DNA of 64,000 nucleotides, taken from the NCBI RefSeq assembly GCF_008831285.2, contig NC_045146.1:12911289-12975288 (forward strand), given 5' to 3'. This stretch comes from Nymphaea colorata. Its lineage: Eukaryota; Streptophyta; Magnoliopsida; Nymphaeales; Nymphaeaceae. The notes under the pieces are model-generated. The model saw only the letters and a list, made by a program, of their open reading frames with translations. It made no database searches and was not told where the DNA came from. The stretch's first letter is position 1, and the number at the start of each line of letters is the position of its first letter. Position numbers and translations under genes: made by a program. Positions 51,382-63,906 of this stretch are shown here, piece after piece.

Positions 51382-53032
51382 ATCATATGTATGGGAAACA
51401 AGACCATGCATGTGGCCCTGCGTGTACCTCGCATCAATTTATAAAATGCTCTAGCACACTTGTCAAATGAAACTATTATTGGTTTCCTGCAATCTTGTGG
51501 GCGTGATGCCTGGAGGTTCCTCAGAACCCCCACAAGAATATCTTTTGTCGTGTGCACTTTGGTGTGGAAGATATAGTTTTCTGCTTAGGTATTTGCCCGA
51601 GCTTTTGTAATTGCTTTCTACTTCTCATACGCTTTTACACATCCTTTGTTTCGCTACTAATATGATGGACTAATCCTGCACGATATTGTGTGAAGAATTA
51701 TAATTGCAGAAATTGATCATGGTCCCGGCCAACAAATTTCATCATGATCACTGATATTCCAAAAACCATATGTATTTGGGAAAAACAGCGAGATGCCCAT
51801 GCTTTTTTCTTTTCCCTCGAATGGCAAAGCTAGTGCATTATTCTGAAGCCTATTGTTTCTTAGCCAAATCATCCTGTGCCGGTAAGGCGGTAAGGATTCC
51901 TTTCCCTTTTTATCCTGCTTTTTTGGCTTTTCTCCTAGACCGTGGGATAACTCTCCATTACAAAATTGCGATCTACTTAGTAAGATTTACCCTGCCTAGC
52001 GTGGCCCAACTTTTGCTGTCACAAGTTTTCACTAGCAAATGATTTTGCTCGACACTTGGCTTCAGCTTCTGATGGTTGCTATGTTTCCACTTTGTTTTAG
52101 TATCAGTGTCCGCACCCTTTCACAGGAAAACATACGGTTTACAAAATCGGAATTTCTTCACCCAGAAGCGCACGGTTTCTCCCATGGTCGGTCGCCTGGT
52201 TGAATTAAGTGCCCGTTTGATGGCCAAGAAATGAATTTCTGGAATTAAAATTCCAGAAACTTATATCTAGAATCATTATGCAATGATTAAGGCCAACTAA
52301 GGAAAAACTTTCGCTCATGTACTAAAAAATATGAGATTAACAAGTATAAATTGCGGGTCATTTCATCAACCACTGTCTGACTGCTCACAAGTTGCAAGGT
52401 AATAAAGTAACATGTGAAGACGAGTGCCTAGGAAGAAACGATAGGCTCAACCCTGAACAGTTTGAGAAAGCTGGGCGTTGATTATTGAAACTGTACGAAT
52501 TGTTTCCAAGTCCTGTTGATTATGCTATTGAGGCAATGGCTAAGAGGGTTCCCCTTCACCTCTCAATGAGAAGATTATTTGCATGTTGAAATCAATTTGC
52601 TGCAAGTCCGTCTCATGCTTTCTTCGGGAAAGCGCCTCTTCTTGTGTCAGGAGAAGCAATTAGCTGCTCCATGTTGGACCAGATAAACCCCCTTTTTGCG
52701 ATGCCAACACGTGTTCCGGGAATTTCATCCATATTATGATATAATATAAGAACTCAAGGAGATTGTTGTCAAGACTGTGGCACAGTGATCCACGTTTAAC
52801 GCAGCTACACTGCAACGCCTGCAACATACTGGAATCCATCATTCACGTCGGAAGCAGCCAGCAACTGCCCATCTGATGCCGCAGCCATGGAACCTTGGTG
52901 AGTCGCTCAGCCTTCTCATTGCCAATTGCCTATCTTCCCCAATTGTATTCTACAAAAAATGGCAGGGCCCAAGGATGCCTCGCTCCCCGGCCAGCTCCAT
53001 CCACATCTCAAGCAATCTGTCTGTACTTTCTT
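51382..53032. other. Convergent intergenic region (DIM1 / PPR)
   Basis: Holds the DIM1 3' UTR (to about 51680) and the PPR 3' side. A MITE-like terminus with a palindrome lies at 52206-52260. Open frames are short and unremarkable. No RNA gene was identified. Confidence 0.55.
52206..52260. repeat. Palindrome with a MITE-like terminus
   Basis: TTTCTGGAATT (52236-52246) and AATTCCAGAAA (52249-52259) form a perfect 11-bp inverted repeat with a 2-base centre. Just before it, TTAAGTGCCCGTTTGATGGCC resembles the end of a plant DNA-transposon-derived MITE preceded by TTA. No matching second terminus was found, so it may be truncated. Confidence 0.45.
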
Positions 53033-54646
53033 TCACCAACCCACACTACAAACCTGCTCCTCCACATCTGCCTCCAACTTTATCTGGTTAGATAAATCAT
53101 CTAGCAATACATATATTTCTCCTGCCTGAGGATGCGTCTTGTCTTGAGCAATGAATCTGTGAAGCATACCATTCACGTCGATGCAGCTGTGGCCTGGAGA
53201 TTTTTTCACCCCCCTGTCCTCCATCATCGCCCTCATCTTTCTAGCATCGTTCCATCTATTAGCATCAGCATAAATATTTGACAGACCGATGTATCGCCCA
53301 TCGTGGCCAGGCTCCAACTTAATCAGACGCTTCCCTACGAGCTCACCAATATCCAGTCTTCCATGTATCTTGCACCCATTGAACAAAGCTCCCAATATTG
53401 GTGCAGTTGGTTCAATGGGCAGCCTGTTTATGAACTCGTAAGCCGCATCCACGTGCCCAGCTCGACCGAGGATATCCACCATGCAAGCATAATGCTCGAC
53501 CTTAGGAGTCATGCCATGTCTCTTCAGCGTCTCAAAGAACCTCCATGCTTCCTCGACCAAGCCTGCATGGGCGCAAGCAGATAACAGAGCAAGATACGTG
53601 ATCTCATCTGGTCGAACTTTGGCCTGAAGCATTTCTTCAAACAATTCAAGCGATTCCTTGCTCAATCCGTGCATTGCAAAGCCACCGATGATTGCATTCC
53701 AAATGAGCACGTCTGTTTGGCGAGGAGGAACTGCTTGGAATGCCTCGATGGCCTCCTCGATGGAGCCGCACTTGGCATACATGTCAACAAGGGCCGTGGA
53801 TAACTGGATCGTCATTTTAAACTGGTTATCTTCTATGTAGGCGTGCACTCTTCTTCCTTGATCAAGTGCACCCAGATGGGCACAAGCGCACAAGACACTG
53901 ACCATGGTGACTTCATTAGCTTTAACGACTGCCACCTTCATCTTTTCGAATATGGCCAAGGCCTCTGTGTAATCCTCACTCTGGACATACCCTGCGATCA
54001 TGGCGCTCCAGGTGACCACATCCCTCTCAGTCATTCGATCAAACAGGAGGCGCGCACACCCTACATCACCACATTTCGCATAACCATCCACCATGGTGTT
54101 CCACGCCACCAGGTTTCGGTGCGGCATTTCGTCGAACACTTTTCTGGCGCTCGTTATATCCCCACAAGAGGAATACATGTGCATCAAAGAGTTTTGAATA
54201 AATATGTTCAGTTCAAGGCCGTTCTTCGTGACATGCACGTGGACCGGTTCGCCGAGGCGGGGAGACAGCAGTCTCGCGCACGCCTTCAAGACAAAAGGAA
54301 AGGTGAAATTGTCCGGCGAAACTCCGGCAACCAACATCTGCGTATACAACGAAATAGCTCGAATTGGGGCCTTGCTCTTTGAGAAGCCACGAATGATGGC
54401 GTTCCAGGCGAAGACTGGAGGACGTGCAAGTTGGTGAAAGACGCCATAGGCGTAATCAAGCTCACCGTGTTCTGATATTGCACAAAAAGACAGAATTCTA
54501 GAAGAGAAATACTCCTCCAGAATGCATCCGGAGACAATCGTTTGGGCATGGATCTGCTTCAATTCCTTCATTGAACTACAGCATTGAAGTAAGTAGGAAA
54601 TGGATTGGTTCTGTTGTAGGGCTCTTTTGCCTACAGAAATCAACAT
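53033..54646 (-). CDS. Pentatricopeptide repeat protein, PLS class, E/E+ type
   Basis: Sequence-specific RNA-binding protein, expected in mitochondria or chloroplasts, where E+-type members help specify C-to-U editing sites. Intronless, 537 aa. The N-terminus has LLQCCSSMKELKQIHAQTIV, followed by a PLS array with motif ends such as FAWNAIIRGF, VAWNTMVDGYAKCG, VTWSAMIAGYVQS, ALVDMYAKCGSIEEA, LIWNAIIGGFAMHG and RPDEITYLALLSACAHAGL, then the E motif (GALFNGCKIHG, LEPGHDGRYIGLSNIYA) and E+ (KKSPGHSCIDVNGMLHRFIA, DKTHP). It stops after DDLSNQIK plus about a dozen residues, so it lacks a DYW deaminase domain and would need a partner in trans. Overall organisation resembles Arabidopsis At5g08305-type proteins, but I cannot confirm orthology. 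Targeting peptide is not obvious. Confidence 0.95.
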   Translation of the reverse strand: MLISVGKRALQQNQSISYLLQCCSSMKELKQIHAQTIVSGCILEEYFSSRILSFCAISEHGELDYAYGVFHQLARPPVFAWNAIIRGFSKSKAPIRAISLYTQMLVAGVSPDNFTFPFVLKACARLLSPRLGEPVHVHVTKNGLELNIFIQNSLMHMYSSCGDITSARKVFDEMPHRNLVAWNTMVDGYAKCGDVGCARLLFDRMTERDVVTWSAMIAGYVQSEDYTEALAIFEKMKVAVVKANEVTMVSVLCACAHLGALDQGRRVHAYIEDNQFKMTIQLSTALVDMYAKCGSIEEAIEAFQAVPPRQTDVLIWNAIIGGFAMHGLSKESLELFEEMLQAKVRPDEITYLALLSACAHAGLVEEAWRFFETLKRHGMTPKVEHYACMVDILGRAGHVDAAYEFINRLPIEPTAPILGALFNGCKIHGRLDIGELVGKRLIKLEPGHDGRYIGLSNIYADANRWNDARKMRAMMEDRGVKKSPGHSCIDVNGMLHRFIAQDKTHPQAGEIYVLLDDLSNQIKLEADVEEQVCSVGW

Positions 54647-55107
54647 CAGGAGAAGAGACTAGAGGGAGTTCCTTACAATGGAGTGGAGACAAAATAGCCA
54701 TTTCTCTCTCTCTCTAATCGCTCTTTCGTCTTCGCTCCATTTGATACTTTCTCAAGGGAACAGGAGGAAGTACTTCCCTTGTCATGAAGTTTGATGGAAC
54801 ATGTTCTTAAAGCCATGACAGAATATCATGGGCAAGGAAATCTGGGATGGAACTTAAAATTTCCTGCTCTTGTCTCTCTTTGGAGTTTCTCACTGCTGCA
54901 TTCTAAAATTTTTGTTCGCAACCATGAAAGAAACTTGATAGTCAAACTAATTTTGTAGTCAATTTCAGCATTTTCTGCTACAGATGAGGATTCTTGTTGC
55001 ATCTACGCAATAAACAATGGTGAGATCGAAAGAATATTTCAGGACTACCAGATTCTTGATTAAACTGAAAATGGTCGGCATATTACTATATTTTTACAAT
55101 TTATTAT

Positions 55108-55240
55108 ACTTTCGAATAGAATTCCTTCACTTAATATCATAATAAAAAAAAAGTGGTTTCTTCCTATTTTCTCACTCCATTTTCACAATTATTTCAATAG
55201 AATTTCCTCTTGTAATATCATAATAAAAAAGTGGCTTCTT
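55108..55240. repeat. Tandem duplication of about 85-bp period
   Basis: Two copies of an AT-rich block with AATAGAATT, TAATATCATAATAAAAAA and AGTGG(T/C)TTCTTC. Copies differ by several changes, so this is not very recent. Confidence 0.7.
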
Positions 55241-55697
55241 CTACGGTCGATTAGAGAAAGGACCCCATTCAGGAAACCAAGTCCACTTTTAGCGACATTT
55301 GAGTTGGACCAAAACCTAGCCCCAATTCGACCCGCCATGGCACTTTTTCCGCATTTCTTGCGCCCGAAGAAAGTCGGATTCACAATTGTCCAGCCTTATA
55401 ATCATGCACCCTTAGTTTTGCAGGAAATTACAGAAACACCAGTGTTTGAGGGAATTGGAGTTCATTGCTACCAAAGAGGACCTGTTATACAAAAGTGTTT
55501 ATAAAGGTTGGCAAAATTTTCGCCACCCGAATTTGATTATTATTAAGATTATTAACATTGGCGTTTTGGAATTCATTTCAATCTTTTCTATGCAGCTCTT
55601 TTGGAATTTTCATTTTTATCTTATTTACATTTTCTGGGTTTACAAAAATCACATTTTCTGGGTTTATAAATGACTTTTTGTGGTGGTTTTGGAAGAG

Positions 55698-55704
55698 TAT
55701 ATAT
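55698..55704 (+). promoter_or_regulatory. Possible TATA box of the proteasome alpha2 gene
   Basis: TATATAT in an otherwise mixed-composition stretch, about 265 bases upstream of the start codon. Supported only by position and motif. Confidence 0.3.
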
Positions 55705-55966
55705 CAGGAGCGGATTTTAATCATTGGCTGCGAGTGCCGATTCGCCTACGGGTCCAGGGAGTGAACCTTGACCCGAGGCCGGGGGCGATTCGCAAGTTCT
55801 TGCAGAACAAGGGGCGTTTGGTCTACAAATTATAGAAGCGTAAACCTTCTAATTCCCATTTCTGCCGGCCAGATTGAAACTCCGGCGTCCATCCCTCGGG
55901 TGTCTGTCTTCCTCTCTCAGATTCGTCTTCGCATCTTGCTCATCGCTCAGTTTCTGCAGAATCGCA

Positions 55967-58900
55967 ATGGGTGACAGCCAGTACTCGTTTTCTCTGACCA
56001 CGTTCAGGTGCGTAGAATACACAACCCTAAAAGTAATGACCCTTGATCTTCTCCAGTACCTGTTTGTGCACGTGGAGCTTTGCTCTTAACTTGTTCTCGT
56101 TCATCTTGCCGTAGCCCGTCGGGGAAGCTAGTGCAGATCGAGCATGCTCTGATGGCTGTCGGATCTGGCCAGACTTCTCTTGGGATCAAAGGTGTGAAAT
56201 CCCTTTTATGTTTTGTTCTTTGCTCTTGTTTGTTAATTGACTCACTTTATTTTGGGGCTTGTTGTTTATGAGTAGTAAAATTTTTTGTTCAGTGGTTAGA
56301 TAAGGTCCATATGGAAGTTTTGGTTGATCTTATTCAGCGATTGATGGTTTGTTTCATGAACCAGTGAATGTCTGTGGACCAATTTGAAGCGGGCATGGGT
56401 TCGGTCGGTCGGTTGGTGCTAGTTGTTTTGGGCGTATTTCTTGCTTACTTTTAACTTGAGGCAAAGTTATAGGGTTCATAGGTTTTTCCATCGAAATGGA
56501 ACACACTTTAAAATTTACAGTACAACTTTGCGGGCGCCTGCGGACTAAAAATTGAGAAACGGTGGTAGCACAGCTTACTGCTGAATGTAGTCTAGTTCCT
56601 GAAGTTCACAGTGACACGTTCGAGCCGTCTGTTATTCTTAATTATTTTTATTTCTGGAATTTTTGCCTGGTTGTGGCATCTCCTAGAACATATGGAATTA
56701 AAGCAAATGATTGGCTTCTAAAAGGAGCTTGCAACTTAGGTTTTAAGTGTGTATGATAGAAGCACCTGAAATAGTTGCTGCTGGCGTCTAAAAGCAATAA
56801 TTGTGACTTTCGAGTGGAGAAATCTGCATTTTATGGTCAAAGGGAAATCTGAATGTAGTGAACATATCTTTTATGTTGAGGACATAGGATCATGCCAGCG
56901 ATAGTGTCATGAGAATCAATACGAATCATGAATCTTGATCTTCCAAAGCAGTTGGTTCTTTGATGTGTGCTCTAATATGCAGGAATTAGATGTTATAAAC
57001 TCAGAAACACTACTCATTAGAAAGCAGTGCAACTTTTTCCCATTTTTTTGTGCAAGTTGTTGGGAATAAGTCTAACATTCTACTCTTTTCTAAGGGTCAT
57101 ACATGAGAAATCAATGAAAAAATGTGCATGGATGAAATAAGCACATCTCGCCTTGCTGAGTAAAAAGGAAGAAACATTTACCCATGATAGAATATGGCAT
57201 GTGAAGCATGAGCTTTTTAGGCGCTCGAGAATATTTTTTAGGGACATGAAGGAACATTATGGTGGAATATTCAATAAAAAAGAGTTGGAAAATCCTATAG
57301 GCAAGACAAAACATATTTGGAAGAGTATGTGTAGGCACACTGGAGTTGGAAGAGTACCTGCAAAAACTTACATGTAATTTTTTTGCCTAGTCAGTCTTAA
57401 AGTTAGCTGCAAAAAAATAGTGTGTGCCACCATGGTTTCTCGAGGATAGTGTGGTCACGTGGTAAAATGAACATAAAGGCTGCATAACTATTTTAGTTAC
57501 ATGGCAATCTGAGCTTCTCCTCGAGCAGTTGGTTTCATGTTTGTTTGCTCTCATTCAATAGTTTGGATTCTGGAAAACGGATATTGTATTTGTTGTTTTA
57601 CTTTTCAATTATTGTCTTTTCACATTGTTAGATGAACGGTATAAGAAGATTTTATGCTTTTCTTGCAGCTGCCAATGGGGTTGTCATTGCCACTGAGAAG
57701 AAACTACCCTCCATTCTTGTTGACGAGTCTTCTGTAAGAATCTACATACTGTTCTTGTGAAGATTATTTCATCACATCATTCCAGAACCAGTTTCCCTAA
57801 GACAAATACAAATTAAATGATTGAGTTTTACTTCTTTTAGCATGCAAGGTTCTCTATGATCTTCGAGTATGCATCTTCCGTAGTCAGATTCACTTTTTGG
57901 TTTGGGCATGTCAGTGGCACATCCTCTAGTGTGGGGCATGGTTATATTCTATGGTTTAAGTTGTCAAATCAAGCTGACACAATTGGTTCAAGACCCTAAA
58001 AGGTTAGTCAGGACTAGCTGGTCCAGGACGATTGATTATAAATAAATACATATATTTAAAAGAAAATAAATACAAATGCACATACACACACACACACACA
58101 CAAAGAATGCACATATATATATATATATATATAGGCGAGGAAGTAGTCAGCTGGCCAACAACTAAACTGACAACTTGACTATGACCAACTAGTGATTGCT
58201 CTGGAACACAGGTCAATTGATAACCAACTCAAGCAACTAGTCGGACTTGTCAATCAAATGGTCAAGCTTTTGACAAGTAAGGTGCTGATATGAGACACTT
58301 GGCAGATGTATATCATGCCTTCGGTTTTTGTTTTCCCTTCTGGGTCTCCTAGATTTCAAGCACCGTGAGTGCTGTGTTTTTACAAATCCAACAATGTAGG
58401 TGGATCAAAATGTTCAAAATTTATAGGACTGAGAAAAGAATCATGAAAAGATGTATAAATAATTTATTTTAAGGTTTTAGAAATTGACAGTCTTAGCTTT
58501 CTTGGCTCAGAAAATCAAATGTAGATATTGGTGATTTTCATATTATGTTTGTTCTTATATTTTAGACATTTCACATCCATCTATATGGTTAGATTTATGA
58601 AATGCAACTTAAAGTACCTAGCACCTCCTATATAGATTCTATATGTTTTCTGATTTTAAACTTCATTCTGTCAGGTGCAAAAAATTCAGCTTTTGACAGA
58701 AAATATTGGAGTTGTCTACAGGTAATTTTTTTATACAACTTTATGAGTCGGATGCTTTTAACATTCTCAGCAGTCCCTTTCATGTGTGTTCTGCTCCCTT
58801 GTGTAACTTAGTTTGTAGATGACTTTCATTATTAGTTAGTTAGTGTATGAGGAACTTTGGGTGCAGAACATTTCTTGCGAGGTCATCATGGCAAACATAA

Positions 58901-61862
58901 GTGAGGTGACAAGATGCATGCTTACTATGATGCTGAAGGTTTATAGAATCCTGTTGAATGTTGACAAGTCCACCATGGTAAAAAATGAACTAGGTGACAG
59001 CATGCATGTGAACTGTGATACTAAAGGTTAATTCCTTTCTGGAATTCCTTTTGAACATGGTTTGGGATTAAAAACCTTATTTATTTATTTATCTTAAAAC
59101 TTCAGTTAAAGCAGTCCAAATTTTGCTAATAGTCTGAATATGATAGAATGCTATGAACTACAAAGGAGTATCACGTGATGCACTTGAGACAGGTAAATCG
59201 TAAGATAAATACTGAATCAGTTCTCACGGTATATTTTATTTACTTCTAATGCAATGATTGAATGATATATATTGTATACACACAGATAAATACATGCCCA
59301 AGAAATAACTGTGCTTTAGATCACTGTGAAGAGATGGAGGCCTCTCATTTGTCTGATTTGCTAGTTATGTTATGCAGGTGTCCCTTTATACTTTTTATTC
59401 TTGCTCTGTTTCTTAGTTCCTTAATGTTCCCTAAGAGAGAAAGAAATATGAGGAACACATACTTTTACATAATTTTGCGCTGTATCCTTGATACCCAAAG
59501 TTCATTATCTCTTGTATCAACTGAAAACTACGAACCTCTAGGATTACAACAGGGGAAATAGTTTCTTTTCTTCTTTATGTGCAGTTGTGGTTGATAATAT
59601 TCTCACAAAAGTCTGTTTCTTCTGTACTTACAGTGGGATGGGTCCTGATTTTAGAGTTTTAGTTCGGAAAAGCAGGAAGCAAGCACAACAATATTACAGA
59701 CTCTATAAGGTAACAATTTTGATTTTTAACATTTTTCTTGTAAGGATTTTTCTTTTCTGCTGCTTGCACAATATAATTATATTAATCGAGTGTATAGAGT
59801 ATATACTGTTTTTTTTCTAATTCAAACGTGTTTTTTGAGAAAAAGCACTAATGAGTATTTCATCTAATGTTTTAGGAGCCTATTCCAGTTACACAACTTG
59901 TGCGGGAAACTGCAGCTGTCATGCAGGAATTTACTCAGTCTGGGTAATTAGCTTGTAACTTGTGGAGTCATGCACTTCTACTAATTTAGCCATTTGATTG
60001 CATCATGACTGATTGCAGCGGTGTGAGGCCATTTGGAGTTTCATTGCTTGTTGCTGGATATGATGACAATGGCCCACAGCTTTATCAGGTTTGCAGCTTA
60101 GCATCTGATTCATTCCATAACTATTACTTATGCATGAATTCTCACTGTAGCAGGACTTTTATTAGCTAACTTATTCTTTGAGCCGTTATTATTGTGATTA
60201 TTCCGTTGTTATTGTGATTATTTTATGGTGCTTTTGATGTCTAATTCAAATTTCTATCTTGTTCTCTCTGTCAACATTAATTTTGGTCTATATATAAGCA
60301 TTATTTGTTTAAACTTGATGTACCATAGATGCTTTTTGACTTTTTTTTAGCTCTCAACCTTTCATACTTTGATAAATGGCATGCTCAAGTTCCCTTTTTT
60401 TTTTATAGGTGGATCCTTCAGGTTCGTATTTCTCCTGGAAGGCATCAGCCATGGGGAAAAATGTCTCAAATGCGAAGACTTTTCTTGAGAAAAGGTAGCT
60501 GATTTTTTGCATTTACTTTGTTTCCAAAGGTTGATAATGATTCTTTAAATGGAAACATAATGGAAGATATATTGGGCCAGTCTCACAATCAGAGATATGA
60601 AAGGATTTTTAAGTCAAATCCATGAGGGCAGTTCAATTTGGTTAGTTGCTTGAATATCACTAAGGTGGTTTGGTAATTGAAATTGTGTTTTGCTTTATTT
60701 TTTGCAAATTAAATAAAGGTCCATATGCTTTCCTGGTGCACTTGCAAATTTAGAGGAGTCCTAACTCTGCCTTTCCCTGCATACAAGCATCCATACTGAT
60801 GGGATTATAAAGAATCATTATGAATACGTCATCTTGTTCACAAGAGCTACACTTTTAGTGCTGGATCATTTGTCCTTCTGCATGCCTGCCTTTGCAGTAA
60901 TTCAGTTGTTGATCTTTTCTAACCTCACACGGCATTACATGCCCATATTGGGAGTTCTTTGGCACAATCATTTGCTTACCCACTGATTTGTTTTGCTTTG
61001 TCTCTTAGGAGACATCCGATAAAATTGGAATGATACACTGGCTTATTATGCTTTTATAGTTATAAAGAACCTGGCACACTTTCTGGAGAGTGTAACTTGT
61101 CTGTGTGCTTTCGGTGTTTATTTTATTAGACAAGGAAACAAGGCATTCGTGGGTTAAAGATAAACCAGCAATCAAGTGAGAATTGTTATCTTGAGAATCG
61201 GAGGCATTCATGAGTTATAGAATAAATTTTGACATCTATCTCATCATTTTAGATAGTTTCTCTTTGAACATCATTAACCTTTTCTTTAGCCCTAAGCAAT
61301 CCTGATTATGCAAAAAAAACCATAATGTGATGTGGCGGTAATAATTTTTTCTTCCTTTTGTGGCCATTTTTATTACCGGATCAAAATTCTGTGTTTTCTT
61401 TTTCGATGTTCTGTCTACTTCTTCTGGTGCTATTTTGTGTGCTAAAAATTCACTTTTGGTTTTCTTTTTTCCGAATAAATTAAAGTTCTTATATTGTTCG
61501 TTCTAACAGGTACACGGATGACATGGAGCTGGATGATGCGGTCCACACAGCAATACTAACACTAAAAGAAGGGTACGCATTTTGAGAAATCATGCTGTAC
61601 AAATATCTTCAGATTTTACTGTAGTGTATTTACCTCTTCGTTTTTTTTAACCTATGTAGGTTCGAGGGCCAAATCTCTGGTAAAAATATTGAGATTGGTA
61701 TAATTGGTGAAGATCGACAATTCAGGTATTTGTTGTTGGCATAAGTTTCCATCTGAAAAAGTGCAATGTGATTGAAATTTTCACTGATCATATTCTGTGA
61801 ATATGTTGTGCAGAGTCCTGAAACCATCCGAAATTGATGATTATCTTGCTGAAGTTGAGTAG
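55967..61862 (+). CDS. PAB1: 20S proteasome subunit alpha type-2 (PAB)
   Basis: Structural alpha2 subunit of the 20S core particle of the 26S proteasome (cytosol and nucleus). Exons: 55967-56007, 56115-56191, 57669-57733, 58675-58721, 59634-59709, 59876-59943, 60019-60088, 60409-60494, 61510-61572, 61660-61725, 61814-61862 (708 nt, 235 aa, the exact length known for Arabidopsis PAB1). The N-terminus MGDSQYSFSLTTFSPSGKL contains the proteasome alpha signature, followed by VQIEHALMAVGSGQTSLGIK, AANGVVIATEKKLPSILVD, SGMGPDFRVLVRKSRKQA, RPFGVSLLVAGYDDNGPQLY and the acidic C-terminus IDDYLAEVE. No catalytic Thr is expected in an alpha subunit. It is a whole, apparently normal gene; whether it corresponds to PAB1 or its paralogue cannot be told. 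The upstream PPR gene is divergent and functionally unrelated. Confidence 0.97.
58085..58134. repeat. (CA)n and (TA)n microsatellites in proteasome alpha2 intron 3
   Basis: A CA run at about 58085-58102 and a TA run at about 58113-58134 separated by ten bases. Confidence 0.9.
60183..60224. repeat. Short tandem duplication, 21-bp unit
   Basis: CCGTTATTATTGTGATTATT is repeated almost exactly in intron 7 of the proteasome alpha2 gene. Confidence 0.8.
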
Positions 61863-63906
61863 CCGAATTGTCCGCTCTTGTTCATCTGAATTTTTTTTTT
61901 CCATTTCTAATCTTGAATTTCTGGAAGCATAGTGATAGATATGATAGTTGAAATTCGGAAAAAAATTTAAAACATTTTATGCTATTCAAGAGTCATGTTC
62001 ACCTGTTGTTGATCGATGAATTTATCAAGTAGTGTTGCCCTATTGAGACCGACCATGAAAACGACTTGCTAAAAATTCATGGGGGTGGCTCTCCTGGGAG
62101 AACTTCATTCCTCACCAACCGTGTCCATTTTCTTCTCACTACCGCCATCACTCTCTCATCAATAATACAACCTTGTTTATTTCTCCTCTTTCTTATTATC
62201 CTGGAGCTACAACATGAAACTGCATGATGGCGTCCTCTGCCTAAAAAATTTGGGTATCACTAAAATCGTTCCTTGAAACACAATAAAAGATGCATGTGGT
62301 TATCCGAGAAAGGAGTTATGGTGAAGTATTCGATGCACATGTTGCCTTGTTTAACATAATGCGAAGCAAAGGAGAGGGACTGAAAGATTCAACTCATGGC
62401 GGCTACGTTGTGAAACCACTGTAGACATGAAAAATGAGAACAGCAATTACGAAGCCTGAGATATTTTAATCGCGAAATTTCTGGTTCTCTCTTACCAAGC
62501 GTGTGTGTGGAGCCATTCATCTGCGCCAGCCATGCTTTCATTTAGCAATCTGTGGAGGGTGCTATGTCTATGCTCCCATTTAAGAACCAAATACTACATT
62601 TTCATGATGGCGGATCTTATTGTACAAGGCGTGCGCCGGATTGCAGGTGAAGCTTACTCTAGACTTCTCGTTCAATGGTTCTTTTTCCTCAAGTGCTCTT
62701 GAGGCTTTTATAACCTTGTTTTCCTTTTCCTATTTTAAGCTAAAATCAAGTTAAATCTTTGGCGAGCTCATCTTTAACGAAAAACCAGGAGTACTGTCGA
62801 GGGAACCGGACCCTTCAGGCGCAATATGCTCCCTTAAAAGCCACCATTTGCCTCTTGCCATGGGTCGGCCACCAAGCACGCCTTCTGTTTTCCTTTCTTG
62901 TTTCATCGTATTTTTGTCTTTTGTCTGTTCTTCTTCTGCTGCCGCCCATCTTGCAAGCCAACACCGAGCACGACCGATAATAAAAGGTTCTGTGGAAAAC
63001 AAACCATTGAAGGGCTAATAAAAAGAAGATCAAAAATTGAATACATTTAATGGCTTAAATCACATATAAAAAGATGGTTGAAAGAGAATCTCAATCTTAA
63101 CCATGTTTTTGTTATACTACCGAAATTAGCGTGCAAATGGGTCGTCGGATCTCAACCTGCCAAAAACATGGGGAATCAAATTCGTAACCAAAGAAGACTC
63201 GAAACCATAGGGGACCGTAGCTGAGCTGAGGAGGACCAAGAACTAGCAAGTAATGCAGAACCAAGGTTCCAAACATTTGCATGGATCGAGCTCGCAAAGA
63301 CCGAGCCGAACCAAGGTTCCAAACATTGGCTCGGCGAGAATCTCATCGAGAGAGAGAGAGGTGCACGGCGTGGCGCATTCAATGCAGGTGATGCCGTTTC
63401 CACCAGAGCAGAAGGCGCTCAGAGCGCGAGAGAGAGACGGCGGCTGCCTTTGGAAATCTCGCTCTCTCGGTTTTCAAAAGTTTATTATGGCTAAACTACC
63501 CCTCCCAGTCCCAGTTATTATGCGTTTCACCAAAACTTGGGCAGCTTACTCCACGTAAAAGAAATTTTACTTTGTTCGGGGTGCAATTAATCTAAAAGTT
63601 TTTATTTGGAAAGGAAGAAAAATCCGGGTGCTTATTCCCTTTAAACAAATGGGAATGAAATTTTACAACCAAATGTATGATTGCTTACTTCATCTCGTTT
63701 TCTGTTGAACTCAAAATCTAGTCCGGACTGTTTTCACCTTCAAACCAGAGATAAATTGTCCAAGTGGGAGTAAATCCACATAAACTCGGATGCAACGGCA
63801 GAGAACAGGAGTCGGTTTGCTTCAGGAAGGCAGAGTCGTTGAAGGGTATTTCAGTAATTAAGTGGCACGTCAAAACATGCGCAATAAAATGAGTAGTCAC
63901 GTACGA
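61863..63906. other. Intergenic region at the right end
   Basis: Proteasome alpha2 3' UTR, then AT-rich DNA with only short open frames. A 20-base direct duplication (GAACCAAGGTTCCAAACATT) is found at 63260-63279 and 63308-63327, followed by GA-rich sequence. If the minus-strand gene at the right edge is real, its 3' UTR should lie here. Confidence 0.6.
63260..63327. repeat. Direct repeat, 20 bp identical, 48-bp period
   Basis: GAACCAAGGTTCCAAACATT occurs twice. Each copy contains the palindrome AACCAAGGTT-like core (GGAACC symmetry), and both are followed by sequence containing GGCTCGG- or GATCGAG-type words. Function unknown. Confidence 0.75.

Larger units (their letters stand above)
54647..55966. 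other. Divergent intergenic region (PPR / proteasome alpha2)
   Basis: Contains two duplicated AT-rich segments: around 55108-55160 and 55193-55240 (AATAGAATT.CT, TAATATCATAATAAAAAA, GTGG(T/C)TTCTTC), and a small tandem repeat of TTTCTGGGTTTA at about 55629-55668. A TATATAT at 55698-55704 may be the proteasome gene's TATA box, giving a leader of about 235 nt. Confidence 0.55.

Noticed and set aside
53843-54382. Plus-strand open frame of 179 codons.
   Set aside because: It lies entirely antisense to the PPR coding sequence and shows no family motif; a shadow frame.
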